64,000 nucleotides of DNA from Paraburkholderia sp. CNPSo 3274 (GTDB lineage: Bacteria; Pseudomonadota; Gammaproteobacteria; Burkholderiales; Burkholderiaceae): assembly GCF_024206475.1 (NCBI RefSeq), contig NZ_JAMBPR010000008.1:62001-126000 (forward strand), written 5' to 3'. Shown one piece after another: positions 33,537 through 43,669 of this stretch. Each line of letters starts with the position of its first letter. The first letter of the stretch is position 1. The notes under the pieces were generated by a model, which did no database searches, was not told where the DNA came from, and worked only from the letters and a program-made list of their open reading frames with translations. The translations under genes and the position numbers were made by a program.

Positions 33537-35051
33537 TTGCAGTCCGACTATCTGGAATACGACGCCATCGGCCTCGCCGATCTCGTGCGCCGCCGCGCGG
33601 TGAGCGCGCGCGAGCTGCTCGACACCGCCATCGCCCGCGCGGAAGCCACCAATCCCGCGATCAACGCCATCGTCCTCAAGGACTATGAAGCGGCGCGCGA
33701 GCGAGCGCTGCGCATCGAGGCGTCCGGCAACGGCGTGAACGCGCTGAGCGAAGGGCCGCTCGCGGGCGTGCCGTTTCTCGTGAAGGACCTCGGCGCGGCG
33801 GTGGCCGGGCTGCGCATGACGCTCGGCAGCCGCCATTACCGCCACTACATTCCCACCGCCGACGCGCCCGTGGTCGCGCGTTTTCGCGCCGCGGGCCTGA
33901 ACATCTTCGGCAAGACGAGCGCCTCGGAACTCGGGCAGATGCCCTACACCGAACCCGAGCTGTTCGGCCCCTGCCGCAACCCGTGGAACCTCGATCACAC
34001 GCCCGGCGGCTCGAGCGGCGGCGCGGCCGCCTCGGTCGCGGCGGGCATCGTGCCGCTTGCGCATGCGTCCGACGGTGGCGGGTCGATCCGCATTCCGGCG
34101 TCGTGCTGCGGACTGTTCGGCTTCAAGCCGTCGCGCGCGTTCCAGCCAGCGTCCGACGTGCCGCCGCCGCCCGGCGCGCTCGGCGTCGATCTCGCGGTGT
34201 CGCGCAGCGTGCGTGACAGCGCGCTGATGCTCGACCTGATCGCCGGCGACCCCGCGCTGCCTGCCGGCGCGCCCGGCACCTTCCTCGCCGCCGCGCGCAC
34301 GCCGCTCGACGGATCGAAGCCGCTCGCCGTCGCGCTGCTAAGCGAACCGATGTTCGCGGACACGCTCTCGCCCGAAGTGCGCGGCGCGCTCGACGATGCC
34401 GCCGAACTGCTCGCCTCGCTCGGCCATCGCGTGGAACCGTTCTCGTTGCCCGTCAATTACGCGCAGGCACGCGAAGCGTTCCTCATGCTGTGGTCGGTGG
34501 TGGCCGAACAGTACGTGCTGCACGCGGACGACATCACGGGCACGAAGCCCCGCCGCCGGGAGTTCGAGATCGCAACATGGGCCATGGCGCACATCGGCCA
34601 AAAGCTCGGCGAGCGCGAGCTGCCCGCGGCGCTCGACGTGCAGCAGCGCATCACGGCGCAGCTCGCCGACCTGATGAAGCGCTACGACGTGCTGCTGTGC
34701 CCGACGCTCGCGGCGCCGCCGGTGAAGATCGGCGAACTGAAGCCGAGCCAAAGCGAGCGCATACAAATGCGCGCGGTCACGGCCATGCCGGTGGAAGTGC
34801 TGATGAGAAAGCTGCTGACCGAAGCCTCGAACAAGGCGTTCGCGTGGGCGGGCTGCACGGAGCTTTTCAACCTGACGGGCCAGCCGTCGATGTCGGTGCC
34901 GCTCGCGTGGAATGCTCGCGGACTGCCGATAGGCGTTCAGTTCGCGGCACGCGAGGGCAACGACGCGTTGCTGCTGCGCCTCGCGGCGCAACTGGAGGCG
35001 GCGCGCCCCTGGTTCAACCGCCGGCCGCCTTTGCTGCAGGCGCGGCTCTAG
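33537..35051 (+). CDS. Amidase signature family enzyme
   Basis: I chose the TTG at 33537 because GAGGAG lies eight bases upstream; the frame has no ATG near the N-terminus. The 504-aa enzyme has the Ser-cisSer-Lys triad: Lys in [15 protein letters not shown], and the two Ser in [20 protein letters not shown] and [20 protein letters not shown]. The C-terminal [20 protein letters not shown] is also typical. It hydrolyses amides; glutamyl-tRNA amidotransferase activity is unlikely because no gatB or gatC is nearby. Confidence 0.94.
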   Translation: MQSDYLEYDAIGLADLVRRRAVSARELLDTAIARAEATNPAINAIVLKDYEAARERALRIEASGNGVNALSEGPLAGVPFLVKDLGAAVAGLRMTLGSRHYRHYIPTADAPVVARFRAAGLNIFGKTSASELGQMPYTEPELFGPCRNPWNLDHTPGGSSGGAAASVAAGIVPLAHASDGGGSIRIPASCCGLFGFKPSRAFQPASDVPPPPGALGVDLAVSRSVRDSALMLDLIAGDPALPAGAPGTFLAAARTPLDGSKPLAVALLSEPMFADTLSPEVRGALDDAAELLASLGHRVEPFSLPVNYAQAREAFLMLWSVVAEQYVLHADDITGTKPRRREFEIATWAMAHIGQKLGERELPAALDVQQRITAQLADLMKRYDVLLCPTLAAPPVKIGELKPSQSERIQMRAVTAMPVEVLMRKLLTEASNKAFAWAGCTELFNLTGQPSMSVPLAWNARGLPIGVQFAAREGNDALLLRLAAQLEAARPWFNRRPPLLQARL

Positions 35052-35131
35052 CGCGCCTGCGCTTGTATGACCGGCGTGCGCGGGCAGCCAGGCGTGTGGG
35101 GTCTACGCACTGCACCGCCCCCGCCGTTCCA

Positions 35132-35443
35132 TCACGCCTTCTTGTTATAGGCGCTGCACCAGCCCTTGCCTGCGACCTGCTTGCCGCCGAACATCGGGCA
35201 TGGCGCGAACGCGTCGGTGGTCTTGCCCTGGTAGAACGTGCAGTTGCTGCAGTCCTGGCCGGCGGCGTACTTCGCGAACTTAGCCTTGTCGACCTTGGTC
35301 GCGTCGAGCTTGTAGCCGAGCGCCTGGGAGGTGGGATCGGATTCGGCAGCCTTGGGCGCGTCGGCGAAGGCCTGGCGCGAAAGCGCGAGCGTCGAAGCGA
35401 CGCCGATGCTCGAGATCAGAAAGCTGCGGCGGGACGATTTCAT
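35132..35443 (-). CDS. High-potential iron-sulfur protein (HiPIP)
   Basis: I chose the ATG at 35441-35443, eight bases after GGAG. The 103-aa protein has a Tat signal (SSRRSFLISSIGVASTLALS) and the four cluster ligands CSNC, APCPMFGG and GWCSAYNKK. It carries a [4Fe-4S] cluster that cycles 2+/3+ and serves as a periplasmic electron carrier. No partner oxidase gene is adjacent. Confidence 0.95.
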   Translation of the reverse strand: MKSSRRSFLISSIGVASTLALSRQAFADAPKAAESDPTSQALGYKLDATKVDKAKFAKYAAGQDCSNCTFYQGKTTDAFAPCPMFGGKQVAGKGWCSAYNKKA

Positions 35444-35660
35444 ATGACTCACTCCAGTATTGTGGCGATTCGTTCGCTGGGTTTTCGCGCGGCGCTTGTG
35501 TGTGGCTCGTGCCGCGCATGCCTCTGAGCCGCTCTGGTGGCGGCGTCGCGAAGAAGCTTAACAACGAAGCAAGCCCCGGTGACGCTGCAATGCTGGAGAT
35601 AAGTGAGCGGCATGATGCCGCTTAAGCGCAAGAAGGGCGCAAGAAAGGCCCAAAACCGGA

Positions 35661-36767
35661 TCAATCGAACGAAGCCATCTCGCACACGCGCTGCGCGATC
35701 GCAAGCGAAGCCGTGAGCCCCGGCGACTCGATGCCGAACAGGTTCACGAGGCCGCGCACGCCGTGCGAAGCCGCGCCCTGGATCATGAAGTCGGCGGCGT
35801 GTTCGCCCGGCCCGGAGAGCTTCGGACGAATGCCCGCGTAGGCCGGCTGCAGCGCGCCGTCGGGCAGTGCGGGCCAGTAGGTGCGGATCTGCGCATAGAA
35901 CGACTCGGCGCGGCGGGGATCGACGTCGTAATCGACCGCATCGATCCATTCGACGTCGGGGCCGAAGCGCGCCTGGCCGCCCAGATCGAGCGTGAGATGC
36001 ACGCCGAGGCCTGCGTCATTGGGCATCGGGTAGATGAGACGCGAGAACGGCACGCGCCCCGAAACGCTGAAGTAATTGCCGCGCGCAAGATAGAACGGCG
36101 GCACGTGGCGCGCGTCGAGCCCGCGAATGCGCCTGGCAAGCTTCGTCGCATAAAGGCCCGCGCTATTGACGACGCAGGCGGCGCGAATGTCGATCGGCGC
36201 GTCGCCGCCCGTTCGCACCGTGAAGCCGCTGCCCAGCGCATCGATCGACTCGACCGGCGACTTCAGCGCGATCACGGCGCCGTCGCGCTCGGCGTCGCCT
36301 TGCAGCGCGAGCATGAGCTGATGGCTGTCGACGATGCCGGTTTGCGGCGAGTACACGGCCGCGACGCATTCGAGCGCCGGTTCGAGCGCGAGCGCCTCGC
36401 TCCCGCTGATGCGCGTGAGGTCGAACACGCCGTTTTCCTTGCCGCGCGCGCGAATCGCCTCGAGTTGCGGAATCTGGTTCGCCGCCGTGGCGACGAGCAG
36501 CTTGCCGCAGCGCGCGTGCGTGACATTGCGCGACGCGCAGTACTCGTAGAGCATTTCGCGCCCGCGCACGCACAACGTGGCCTTGAGCGAGCCGCGCGGG
36601 TAGTAGAGCCCGGCGTGAATGACCTCGCTATTGCGCGAACTGGTGCTGGTGCCGATGGCCTCGGCGGCTTCGAGCACGATCACCTCGCGCCCACGCGCGG
36701 CAAGCGCACGCGCTACGGCGAGGCCGACCACGCCCGCGCCGATCACCACGCATTCGATCTGGTCCAT
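35661..36767 (-). CDS. FAD-dependent oxidoreductase (DAO / L-2-hydroxyglutarate oxidase-like)
   Basis: The start [20 protein letters not shown] places the Rossmann GxGxxG at the N-terminus, so I did not use the longer frame. The 368-aa protein also has [56 protein letters not shown] and a C-terminal [17 protein letters not shown]. This pattern matches the LhgO-like branch of DAO enzymes. Substrate inferred only; 2-hydroxyacids are likely. Confidence 0.9.
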   Translation of the reverse strand: MDQIECVVIGAGVVGLAVARALAARGREVIVLEAAEAIGTSTSSRNSEVIHAGLYYPRGSLKATLCVRGREMLYEYCASRNVTHARCGKLLVATAANQIPQLEAIRARGKENGVFDLTRISGSEALALEPALECVAAVYSPQTGIVDSHQLMLALQGDAERDGAVIALKSPVESIDALGSGFTVRTGGDAPIDIRAACVVNSAGLYATKLARRIRGLDARHVPPFYLARGNYFSVSGRVPFSRLIYPMPNDAGLGVHLTLDLGGQARFGPDVEWIDAVDYDVDPRRAESFYAQIRTYWPALPDGALQPAYAGIRPKLSGPGEHAADFMIQGAASHGVRGLVNLFGIESPGLTASLAIAQRVCEMASFD

Positions 36768-36971
36768 GTCCCTGCGTCCCGCCTTCGCAGCGCCAGCTGG
36801 CAAGCCAGCCGCACCGCGATCCTCTCTGCCATGGGGTCGGCAGCGCACAAAGCGCGCCACCGCGTGACAAAAATTGTACGCCGCCCGGCGGGGAGGCTAC
36901 GCCAGACTCTCGCAAGGAACGAGCGGAAGGGAACAAAGCAGGGCTATCGCCGCGCACCTTCAGCGGAGGCG

Positions 36972-37286
36972 TCAGTTGGCGGCACTGCGAGCGTGGAAGA
37001 AGCCCGCCGTGGCCTGCTCGCGAGGCGCGGTATAGCCGCCCATCGCGTATTGCTGCGGATAAGCCGGCGAATTCGGGTCCAGACTCAGTTCGCCGTGAGC
37101 ACGGGCGCTCGCCAGCTCGGCCTTCACTTCGGCGCGCGTTTTCGGGGCGTTGTTCGTGGCGACCGCCGCAACCGGAAGCGATTGAACAGCCGACGTCGGC
37201 GTATCGCCGCCAGCGAATGCGGGCGCGGTAGCAAGGACGGCGGCGGCGCTGACCAGCAGGACAGCAAGCGAAACGGACTTCTTCAT
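36972..37286 (-). CDS. DUF4148 periplasmic protein
   Basis: I chose MKKSVSLAVLLVSAAAVLAT (37286) because a signal peptide follows. The 104-aa protein shows the DUF4148 motif KTRAEVKAELASARAHGELS, common in multiple copies in Burkholderia genomes. Function unknown; exported. Confidence 0.85.
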   Translation of the reverse strand: MKKSVSLAVLLVSAAAVLATAPAFAGGDTPTSAVQSLPVAAVATNNAPKTRAEVKAELASARAHGELSLDPNSPAYPQQYAMGGYTAPREQATAGFFHARSAAN

Positions 37287-37671
37287 GGCGATGCTCCTTC
37301 GAGGCGATGCCCGGCAAGCTTTGCAACCCATGCTGGCCAGCCGGCGGAATCCGAACGACGTGTTGGACACGTCCAAGCCAGTGTAAACACGGGCTATCGA
37401 AAAACCATCCCGATAAGCAACAAGTCAGCGTTGCAGCCACGACAACAATTCGCGAAAAATTTACCCCGACAAGCTTGTGGTTGTTGCGCCTCAATAACCA
37501 ATCAGTCGGCGCACGATGGTTGAAGCGCGCCCGCCGCGTCCCCATCTCTCATGAACCGCTGCGGTCCGGCGTTTGCGAACCCGGTATAGGATCGATGGTC
37601 AGAACGTACCCGCCTCGCCGTAGCGTTGCCGACACTGTCGCCTCGCGCGGCGCCGTGCACGGAGCACCCAT
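37287..37671. other. 385-nt divergent promoter gap
   Basis: Between the DUF4148 gene (minus) and the exported 188-aa gene (plus). It contains an AT-richer stretch (37380-37500) that probably carries both promoters. No coding frame or strong hairpin seen. Confidence 0.4.
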
Positions 37672-38238
37672 ATGAAGTTGTGGAAATATTGCCTTGCCCT
37701 GCTGCTATCGGCCGCCCTCGCGGGAACGAGCGTGTGCGTGCTGGCGCAAGGAACGGCGCAGCCGGCTGCATCCGCCGCGGCCGCTGCGGCGCCCGCAACG
37801 GCGCCTGTCACCCAGGGCGCTGTCCAGTGGGAACTGCAGGTGATGCGCGACGGCCAGCAAATCGACGCGTTCAATGGCACGACCTCAATCGGCCAGGCGC
37901 ACACCGACACGCATCACAAGGTCGTCTCGCACAACGTGGGCTGCAAGGATCAGCCGGCAGGCAGCATCGATCTGTCGCGCACGATCACCGTTTCGCCGCT
38001 GCAGGTGCGCGCGAACCTGGTCGTCCTGTCGATCGACGCGCAGGAAACGCTCGAAAACGACGCCGCGCCGAGTACGCCCGAAGGCTGCCGGCTGCCGCCG
38101 CAGCCGCGCCAGGTGAACGCGAGCCATCCGGGCCTGATCGTGCCCGATGGGCAGTGGGTGACCTGGCAGATCGTCGACCAGAACCCCTCGCTTGCGTACC
38201 GGGTGCGCGCAACGCTCGCGCCGCCGTCTGCACAGTGA
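37672..38238 (+). CDS. Hypothetical exported protein, 188 aa
   Basis: A signal peptide (MKLWKYCLALLLSAALAGTS, cleaved near VLAQ) and an Ala-rich spacer precede a compact domain with two Cys (NVGCKDQPAG and EGCRLPPQPRQ) that could form a disulfide. Segments QGAVQWELQVMRDGQQIDAF and RTITVSPLQVRANLVVLSID suggest a beta-sandwich. No family recognised. It is 54 nt upstream of the EEP gene and may be co-transcribed. Confidence 0.75.
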   Translation: MKLWKYCLALLLSAALAGTSVCVLAQGTAQPAASAAAAAAPATAPVTQGAVQWELQVMRDGQQIDAFNGTTSIGQAHTDTHHKVVSHNVGCKDQPAGSIDLSRTITVSPLQVRANLVVLSIDAQETLENDAAPSTPEGCRLPPQPRQVNASHPGLIVPDGQWVTWQIVDQNPSLAYRVRATLAPPSAQ

Positions 38239-38292
38239 CCGCACAGATGCAATGCATGACCCGGCGTGACTCAATTCGTTAGATAAAAACGC

Positions 38293-39093
38293 ATGCGAAA
38301 TCCCGAACAACCGCTCATCGACACCTCGCAGAGCAAAGACTTCGTCGCCGTGAGCTGGAATCTGCACAAGGGCCGCTCGCCGCTGGGCTTCGAGGCCTGG
38401 GAGGCCATGCGGCGCTGGGTGCAGTCCACCCACGCCGACGCCTGGTTTCTCCAGGAAGCGATGGCCCGCCGCTTGCCGCAACCGGTGCTCGCCTCGGCCT
38501 TCGGCGCGCAGCTGGGCGACCCGCTCGACGACATCTGGCACTGCCAGGCCACCGAAATCGCCACCGCGCTCGAATTGCAGATCGCCCTCGGGCCCAATGT
38601 GTTCAAGCCTTCATGGCGGCACGGCAACGCGATTCTCTCGCCGCATCCGCTCGATCTGGGCGGACGCTGGGACATCTCCGCGCACCGCTTCGAGCGGCGC
38701 GGGCTGCTCGTTGCGCGCGCAAACGTAGCCGGACAGTCCGTCACGCTGCTATGCGCGCACCTTGCGCTCACGCGCAGTGCGCGGCTGCGGCAGATGAACT
38801 GGATCGCGCACTGGATCGTGAAGGAAGCGCCGCAGGGGCCGCTCGTACTGGCGGGCGACTTCAACGACTGGCGCAACGACTCCGTGCCGCTCTTTGCGGA
38901 GCATGGACTGCAGGAAGTCGCGACGCTGCTCGGCGAGCCGGCGCGCACCTTTCCGGCCTTCTCGCCGGCGCTCGCGCTCGACAAGATGTTCGTGCGCGGC
39001 CTGAAGCCCGTCGAGCTGATCCAGCCCGCCCAGGAGACCGCCTGGCTCTCCGATCACCTGCCGTACATGGCGCGCCTGCGGCTCGAAGAATGA
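38293..39093 (+). CDS. Endonuclease/exonuclease/phosphatase family protein
   Basis: This 266-aa protein has the EEP catalytic residues: SWNLHKGRSPLGFEAW (Asn), DAWFLQEAMARR (Glu), LAGDFNDWRNDS (Asp-x-Asn) and WLSDHLPYMARL (Asp-His). Its family members cleave phosphodiesters in nucleic acids or lipids; YbhP-like proteins of this kind lie beside the cardiolipin synthase gene in E. coli, but no such gene is present here. Confidence 0.9.
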   Translation: MRNPEQPLIDTSQSKDFVAVSWNLHKGRSPLGFEAWEAMRRWVQSTHADAWFLQEAMARRLPQPVLASAFGAQLGDPLDDIWHCQATEIATALELQIALGPNVFKPSWRHGNAILSPHPLDLGGRWDISAHRFERRGLLVARANVAGQSVTLLCAHLALTRSARLRQMNWIAHWIVKEAPQGPLVLAGDFNDWRNDSVPLFAEHGLQEVATLLGEPARTFPAFSPALALDKMFVRGLKPVELIQPAQETAWLSDHLPYMARLRLEE

Positions 39094-39225
39094 CGCGCTG
39101 AGCAGCGGCGCGCGGCGCACCCGAAGCATCCGCGCGACACTCCCCCGATCGCGGCCACCGGCGCGCGCAGGCCCGCGCTAATATGTCGCGTCGCGCGCGC
39201 CGCGCGTTTCGTCAGGTGTCCTCAG

Positions 39226-39870
39226 ATGCATTACCTCGCCACGTTGCTGCAGATCGTTGTCGTCTATCTGTTTGCGCTCATCAGCCCCGGCCCGAACTTC
39301 TTCATGGTCACGCAGCTTTCGCTTGCCGGCCGGCGCGGCCTGGGCGTCGCTTCCGCGGCGGGCGTGGGCGTCGGCTCGACACTCTGGGCGGCGCTCGCCA
39401 TGCTCGGCTTCGCCGCCGTGCTGCAGCACATTGGCTGGCTCTACAACGGCGTGCGCGTGGCGGGCGCGCTCTATCTCGTCTGGTTCGGGCTCAAGCTGCT
39501 GCGCTCTGGCGTGCGCCGCGAGCTGGCCGCCGCGGCGCACGCCGTCGTCGCACCGCCGCCTGCCGCCGACCGGCGCGCGTGGGTGCGCACCTGGCGCTCG
39601 GGACTCATCACCTGCCTCACGAACCCCAAGTCGTGCGTGTTCTGGACCAGCGTGTTCGCGGCCGTCTTTCCGGCGCATCCGCCGCTCTGGTTTTATGGCG
39701 TCGCGCTCGCCACGGTTGCCACGATGTCGTTCGGCTGGCATTGCAGCCTGGCCTTCCTGTTCGCCGACGACCGCACCCAGCGCGGCTACCGCCGCCTGCG
39801 CCGCCCTATCGACGCGTTTTGCGGCGCCGCGCTGATCGGGCTCGGCGTGAAGCTCGCGGCCGACCGCTAA
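39226..39870 (+). CDS. LysE family amino acid exporter
   Basis: This 214-aa membrane protein has six hydrophobic segments and the LysE/RhtB signature YLFALISPGPNFFMVTQLSL, plus CLTNPKSCVFWTSVFAAVFP. It exports amino acids or related metabolites. It follows the EEP gene by 132 nt on the same strand. Substrate unknown. Confidence 0.93.
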   Translation: MHYLATLLQIVVVYLFALISPGPNFFMVTQLSLAGRRGLGVASAAGVGVGSTLWAALAMLGFAAVLQHIGWLYNGVRVAGALYLVWFGLKLLRSGVRRELAAAAHAVVAPPPAADRRAWVRTWRSGLITCLTNPKSCVFWTSVFAAVFPAHPPLWFYGVALATVATMSFGWHCSLAFLFADDRTQRGYRRLRRPIDAFCGAALIGLGVKLAADR

Positions 39871-40513
39871 GGGCGCGGTCATGCGCTTCACGCGCCGCGG
39901 CGCACCGTCGCATCACCGTTGCAGCGTCGAAACTGGCGCCATTACGCGCGCATCGGCGCCTAAAACCCGCGCCGAAACTGCCCCGCCAACAGGGTCAATG
40001 CTGCGGGCTGTCAGACCTTCCGGTATCATTTAGCCGAAAATTCGCACACGCCGATCGCGTTTTCGCGATCTGGCGCGTGTTGCCAGCGGCAGGAGAACCC
40101 GCTCTCGCGGGTCCTGGCAAGGTCCGCTCCGGCCCGCGAGGCCGGGCGAGGTTTGACCCGCCGCCACCTTTTGCCGTCGCCAGCAGACCCCAGCCGTCGC
40201 GTGTTGTGCCCGCGCGCGGATGCCAGCACACCGCCGCAGCGAGCCCCCCTCCCTTGCAGCGCAGGGGGACCCAACCCGGTCCTGGCGGATCGACAAGCAG
40301 GATCGACCGGGTCCTTGCGGCACGAGCGCGGTAAAATGGCGGATTGCGCCTCGTTCGCAGCGGGGCAAACTGGCAAAACAACAGGGACTTGCCTGCCGTG
40401 GCGTAAAGCCAGGCCGCCGGGTCCCGAGCATATCGTCAAAGCTACGCTGTACTGGACAGCAGGCCGGCAGGATCGCCGCAGTCAGGCGGCGCTTGTTTCG
40501 CACTTCAGGAACC
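39871..40513. other. 643-nt gap upstream of ferredoxin-NADP reductase
   Basis: No supported gene; overlapping Pro/Arg-rich frames on both strands are shadows. A TATCAT box near 40024 and TAAAAT near 40333 could be -10 elements for the downstream gene, the second giving a leader of about 170 nt. No strong repeat seen. Confidence 0.4.
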
Positions 40514-41284
40514 ATGAGCAAATTCACCGAAGAAACCGTTCTGAGCGTCCATCACTGGACCGACACGCTTTTCAGCTTCACCTGCACGCGCGACCAGGCC
40601 CTGCGTTTCGACAACGGCCAGTTCACCATGGTCGGCCTCGAAGTGGACGGCAAGCCGCTGATGCGCGCGTACTCGCTCGCGAGCGCGAACTACGAAGAGC
40701 ATCTGGAGTTTCTCAGCATCAAGGTCCCGGACGGCCCGCTCACGTCGCGCCTGCAGCACCTGAAGATCGGCGACATGGTTCTGATCGGCAAGAAGCCCGT
40801 CGGCACGCTGGTGGCCGACAACCTGCTGCCCGGCAAGGTGCTGTGGCTGCTCTCGACCGGCACGGGCCTCGCCCCGTTCATGTCGATCATCAAGGACCCG
40901 GACATCTACGACCGCTTCGACAGGATCGTGCTCACGCACACCTGCCGTTTCGTCGACGAACTCGCGTACAAGGACTTCATCACCGAAGAACTGCGCGTGC
41001 ATGAATACCTCGGCGAGATCGTGCGCGAGAAGCTGGTGTACTACCCGACCGTCACGCGCGAAGTGTTCGACAACCGCGGCCGGATCACCGAGCTGATCGA
41101 CACGAAGAAGCTGTTCGAAGACCTGGATCTGCCGCCGTTCTCGCCGGAGCGCGACCGTATCATGCTCTGCGGCAGCACGCACATGCTGCGCGACACCGTC
41201 GAGCTGCTCGAAAAGGCCGGCCTCACGGAAGGCAGCAACAACCAGCCCGGACACTACGTGGTGGAAAAGGCGTTCGTCGGTTAA
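40514..41284 (+). CDS. fpr: Ferredoxin--NADP reductase
   Basis: This 256-aa flavoenzyme has the FAD-binding RAYSLASANYEEHLEFLSIK, the NADP-binding WLLSTGTGLAPFMSIIKDPD and CGSTHMLRDTVELLEKAG, and the C-terminal HYVVEKAFVG. It transfers electrons between NADPH and ferredoxin or flavodoxin. The ATG is preceded by CAGGA and by homology is the true start, although the frame is open 98 codons upstream. Confidence 0.95.
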   Translation: MSKFTEETVLSVHHWTDTLFSFTCTRDQALRFDNGQFTMVGLEVDGKPLMRAYSLASANYEEHLEFLSIKVPDGPLTSRLQHLKIGDMVLIGKKPVGTLVADNLLPGKVLWLLSTGTGLAPFMSIIKDPDIYDRFDRIVLTHTCRFVDELAYKDFITEELRVHEYLGEIVREKLVYYPTVTREVFDNRGRITELIDTKKLFEDLDLPPFSPERDRIMLCGSTHMLRDTVELLEKAGLTEGSNNQPGHYVVEKAFVG

Positions 41285-41315
41285 ACGCCCGCGGCAGATC
41301 GCTCGCGACTCGAAG

Positions 41316-41344
41316 AACCGGAGCCTGGTGCTCCGGTTTTTTTT
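41316..41344 (+). terminator. Intrinsic terminator after fpr
   Basis: AACCGGAGC (41316-41324), loop CTGGT, GCTCCGGTT (41330-41338) followed by six more T. A classic terminator 32 nt past the stop. Confidence 0.93.
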
Positions 41345-41689
41345 CGCCTGCGTATTTTTATTTGGCCCTTTATCTTGTTGCCAACGCGGTTACAGTTGTC
41401 ACACAAATGCGATACCTTTCCTGTCAGTATTTTTCCTACATGACAAAGGCATGCGACCTCATGTTATACCTGAAGTTTTGCCGCTAACCCTTGCCCCGCC
41501 TGAAGTTTTTCTTTTTTTAAGATATTATCGCGGCGCAACATTGGATACACTGAAACGTGTCCAGGGCAGAGCCAGGTTGTTACTGGTTGTAAATTTCGTT
41601 ACGCTGCGCCGTGCTGTTCGCCGTCACGCCGGGAGGCCAAATCCCGACGGATATCTGACAGCACGAACCGGTTCCTGAACGGGGGAATG
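41345..41689. other. AT-richer promoter region of the two-component operon
   Basis: This 345-nt gap has a lower GC content than its surroundings and two copies of CCTGAAGTTTT (about 41469 and 41499), which could be a direct-repeat regulator site. A TAAGATATTAT stretch near 41518 could provide the -10. No gene seen. Confidence 0.4.
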
Positions 41690-42703
41690 ATGGATACGTC
41701 GAGATACGCCGCGCTGAACGCGCGCACGCCCGCCGGCGATGCGCCGCGCGCCGCTCATGGCGTCGACGGCCTCGCCTTCCTCGCATGGTCCGCTGCCGCC
41801 GACGAGGCGGCCACCGTGGCCGCGCTCGAAGACCTCGACCGCACGCATCGGCAAATTGCCGCGCCTGCGCGCGGCGAAGGCCGGCGCACGAGCCGGGCGC
41901 TACCCCACGGCAGCGCCGCCCAGTCCATTCACGCCGACGAAGCCGCACGCCACCGGCTCGCGCGCGATCTGCACGACAGCGTTGGCGCGGAACTCGCCGC
42001 CACGCATTTCGCGCTCGCCAACGTCCACACCTGGCTGCCCGCCAACGCCCCGCCGCAATGCGCCGAGGCGCTCGCGCTCGTTGCCCGCTCGCTCGAAGCC
42101 GCCACCGGCGCGATGCGCCACGTGCTCGACGGCCTGCACGCGCCGCACCTCGACGCGGGCCTCGCTCCCGCGCTTTCGAGCTGGGTGCGCGGCTTCGCGG
42201 CGCGCACGGGCCTCGCCGCCCGCGTGGCCGGCGCCAGCGACGACGCTCGCCTCGCCCGCCTGCCCGCCGAGGCCGCGCTCGCCGTCTTCCGCGTAGCCCA
42301 GGAAGCGCTCGCCAACGTGGCGCGCCACGCGCAGGCCACGTGCGCCGAGGTGCGGCTCGAAAGCACGGCGCGCCATCTCACGCTCACCATTGCCGACGAC
42401 GGCATCGGCCTCGCGCACGTCACAGGCCGCACGCGCCGCAAGCCGACAAACGGTCATGGCGACGACAACGCAGACAAGCGCACCGGCCACTACGGCCTCG
42501 CCGGCATGCGCGAGCGCTGCGCCGCCTTCGGCGGCTCGCTGCGCGCCGTCAAGGGTGGCATCGCGCGCGCGCATCACGACGACGCACAGCAGGAAGCCGC
42601 CCAGCACGGCACGACCGTGCGCGCGCGCTTCGCGTGGGACGCGTTGCTCGCCGTCTCCCATTCCGCCTCGCCCCTCCTCATGAAAGAAGGCGCCCGCTCA
42701 TGA
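41690..42703 (+). CDS. Soluble HisKA_3-type sensor histidine kinase
   Basis: Two adjacent ATGs exist; the second (41690) is better spaced from GGGGGA. The 337-aa protein has no membrane segment. The phosphoacceptor His lies in RHRLARDLHDSVGAELAATH (about residue 95); the ATPase domain shows the N box EALANVARHAQA, G1 ADDGIGL and G2 GLAGMRERCAAFGG. Its stop overlaps the ATG of the response regulator. The first 80 residues have no recognised sensor domain, so the input is unknown. Confidence 0.88.
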   Translation: MDTSRYAALNARTPAGDAPRAAHGVDGLAFLAWSAAADEAATVAALEDLDRTHRQIAAPARGEGRRTSRALPHGSAAQSIHADEAARHRLARDLHDSVGAELAATHFALANVHTWLPANAPPQCAEALALVARSLEAATGAMRHVLDGLHAPHLDAGLAPALSSWVRGFAARTGLAARVAGASDDARLARLPAEAALAVFRVAQEALANVARHAQATCAEVRLESTARHLTLTIADDGIGLAHVTGRTRRKPTNGHGDDNADKRTGHYGLAGMRERCAAFGGSLRAVKGGIARAHHDDAQQEAAQHGTTVRARFAWDALLAVSHSASPLLMKEGARS

Positions 42704-43356
42704 CCCATCGCATCCTGCTCGTCGACGACCATGCCGTCGTGCGCCAGGGCGTTCGCCAGTTGCTGCTCGACCGTGGTATCGCCGCCGAGGTGATCGAGGC
42801 GCAAACGGGCGCCGAGGCGCTCGCCGCGATTGCGAAGCATGTGTGCGACGTGGTCCTGCTCGACATCTCGCTGCCGGACATGAACGGCGTGGAGGTGCTC
42901 AAGCGCGCCAAGAAAAAGGCGCCGCGCGTGCCGGTGCTGATGTTCTCGATGTATCGCGAGGATCAATACGCGGTGCGCGCGCTAAAGGCGGGCGCGGCTG
43001 GCTATCTCTCGAAGACGGTGGACGCCGCGCAGATGATCGCCGCGATCCAGCTGGTCGCCACGGGCCGCAAGTACGTAAGCCCGGCGATGGCCGATGCGCT
43101 CGCCGACTACGTGCTGGTGGACGGCGAGCAACTGCCCCACGAGAAGCTCTCCGACCGCGAATACCAGACGCTGTGCATGCTCGCGTCGGGCCAACGTCTC
43201 ACCGACATCGCGCACGCGCTCTCGCTTTCTGTGAAGACGGTGAGCGTCTACCGCACGCGCCTGCTCGAAAAGATGAAGCTCACCAACAACGCCGAACTGA
43301 CCTTCTATGTGATGAGCAACCGGCTCGTCGACCTCTCGCCTACCGTTAGCGCCTGA
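42700..43356 (+). CDS. LuxR/NarL-family response regulator
   Basis: This 218-aa protein has a receiver domain (ILLVDDHAVVRQGVRQLL; phospho-Asp in VVLLDISLPDMNGVEVLKRA; Lys in AAGYLSKTVDAAQM) and a C-terminal LuxR-type HTH (LSDREYQTLCMLASGQRLTD, SLSVKTVSVYRTRLLEKMKL). It overlaps the kinase gene by four bases (ATGA) and is its certain partner. The targets are unknown; homologues include the UvrY/EvgA/NarL branch. Confidence 0.95.
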   Translation: MTHRILLVDDHAVVRQGVRQLLLDRGIAAEVIEAQTGAEALAAIAKHVCDVVLLDISLPDMNGVEVLKRAKKKAPRVPVLMFSMYREDQYAVRALKAGAAGYLSKTVDAAQMIAAIQLVATGRKYVSPAMADALADYVLVDGEQLPHEKLSDREYQTLCMLASGQRLTDIAHALSLSVKTVSVYRTRLLEKMKLTNNAELTFYVMSNRLVDLSPTVSA

Positions 43357-43669
43357 AAGACCGGCGCCCCTGCGGCATCAAGGCGGCCTTCTCGCCACAA
43401 CCCGTTGATCCGGAAATGAATTTCGCCGTTTGCGCAGGTGCCGGCAAGGATCGCGCTCGGGCGTCCCGGATTACGGCGGAATCGTCCGCGTCAATCGAGC
43501 GTTCCCGACCCTGCTCGACCGGTCTCGCGCACAACATCCGCTAAAATTTAGGGTTTCCCCCAAAGACATCCGGCACGCGAAGCCGGCGAAGGCGGGCGTG
43601 GGTCAACCATGGGTCAAACACCGCGCCAGTTCCTCGCCATCGCGCGTTTTACGTGGAGTTCCCCGCCAA
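43357..43669. other. 313-nt gap before the amino acid permease
   Basis: Carries the likely permease promoter (TAAAAT near 43542). No gene or strong hairpin seen; frames extending the permease upstream lack support. Confidence 0.4.
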
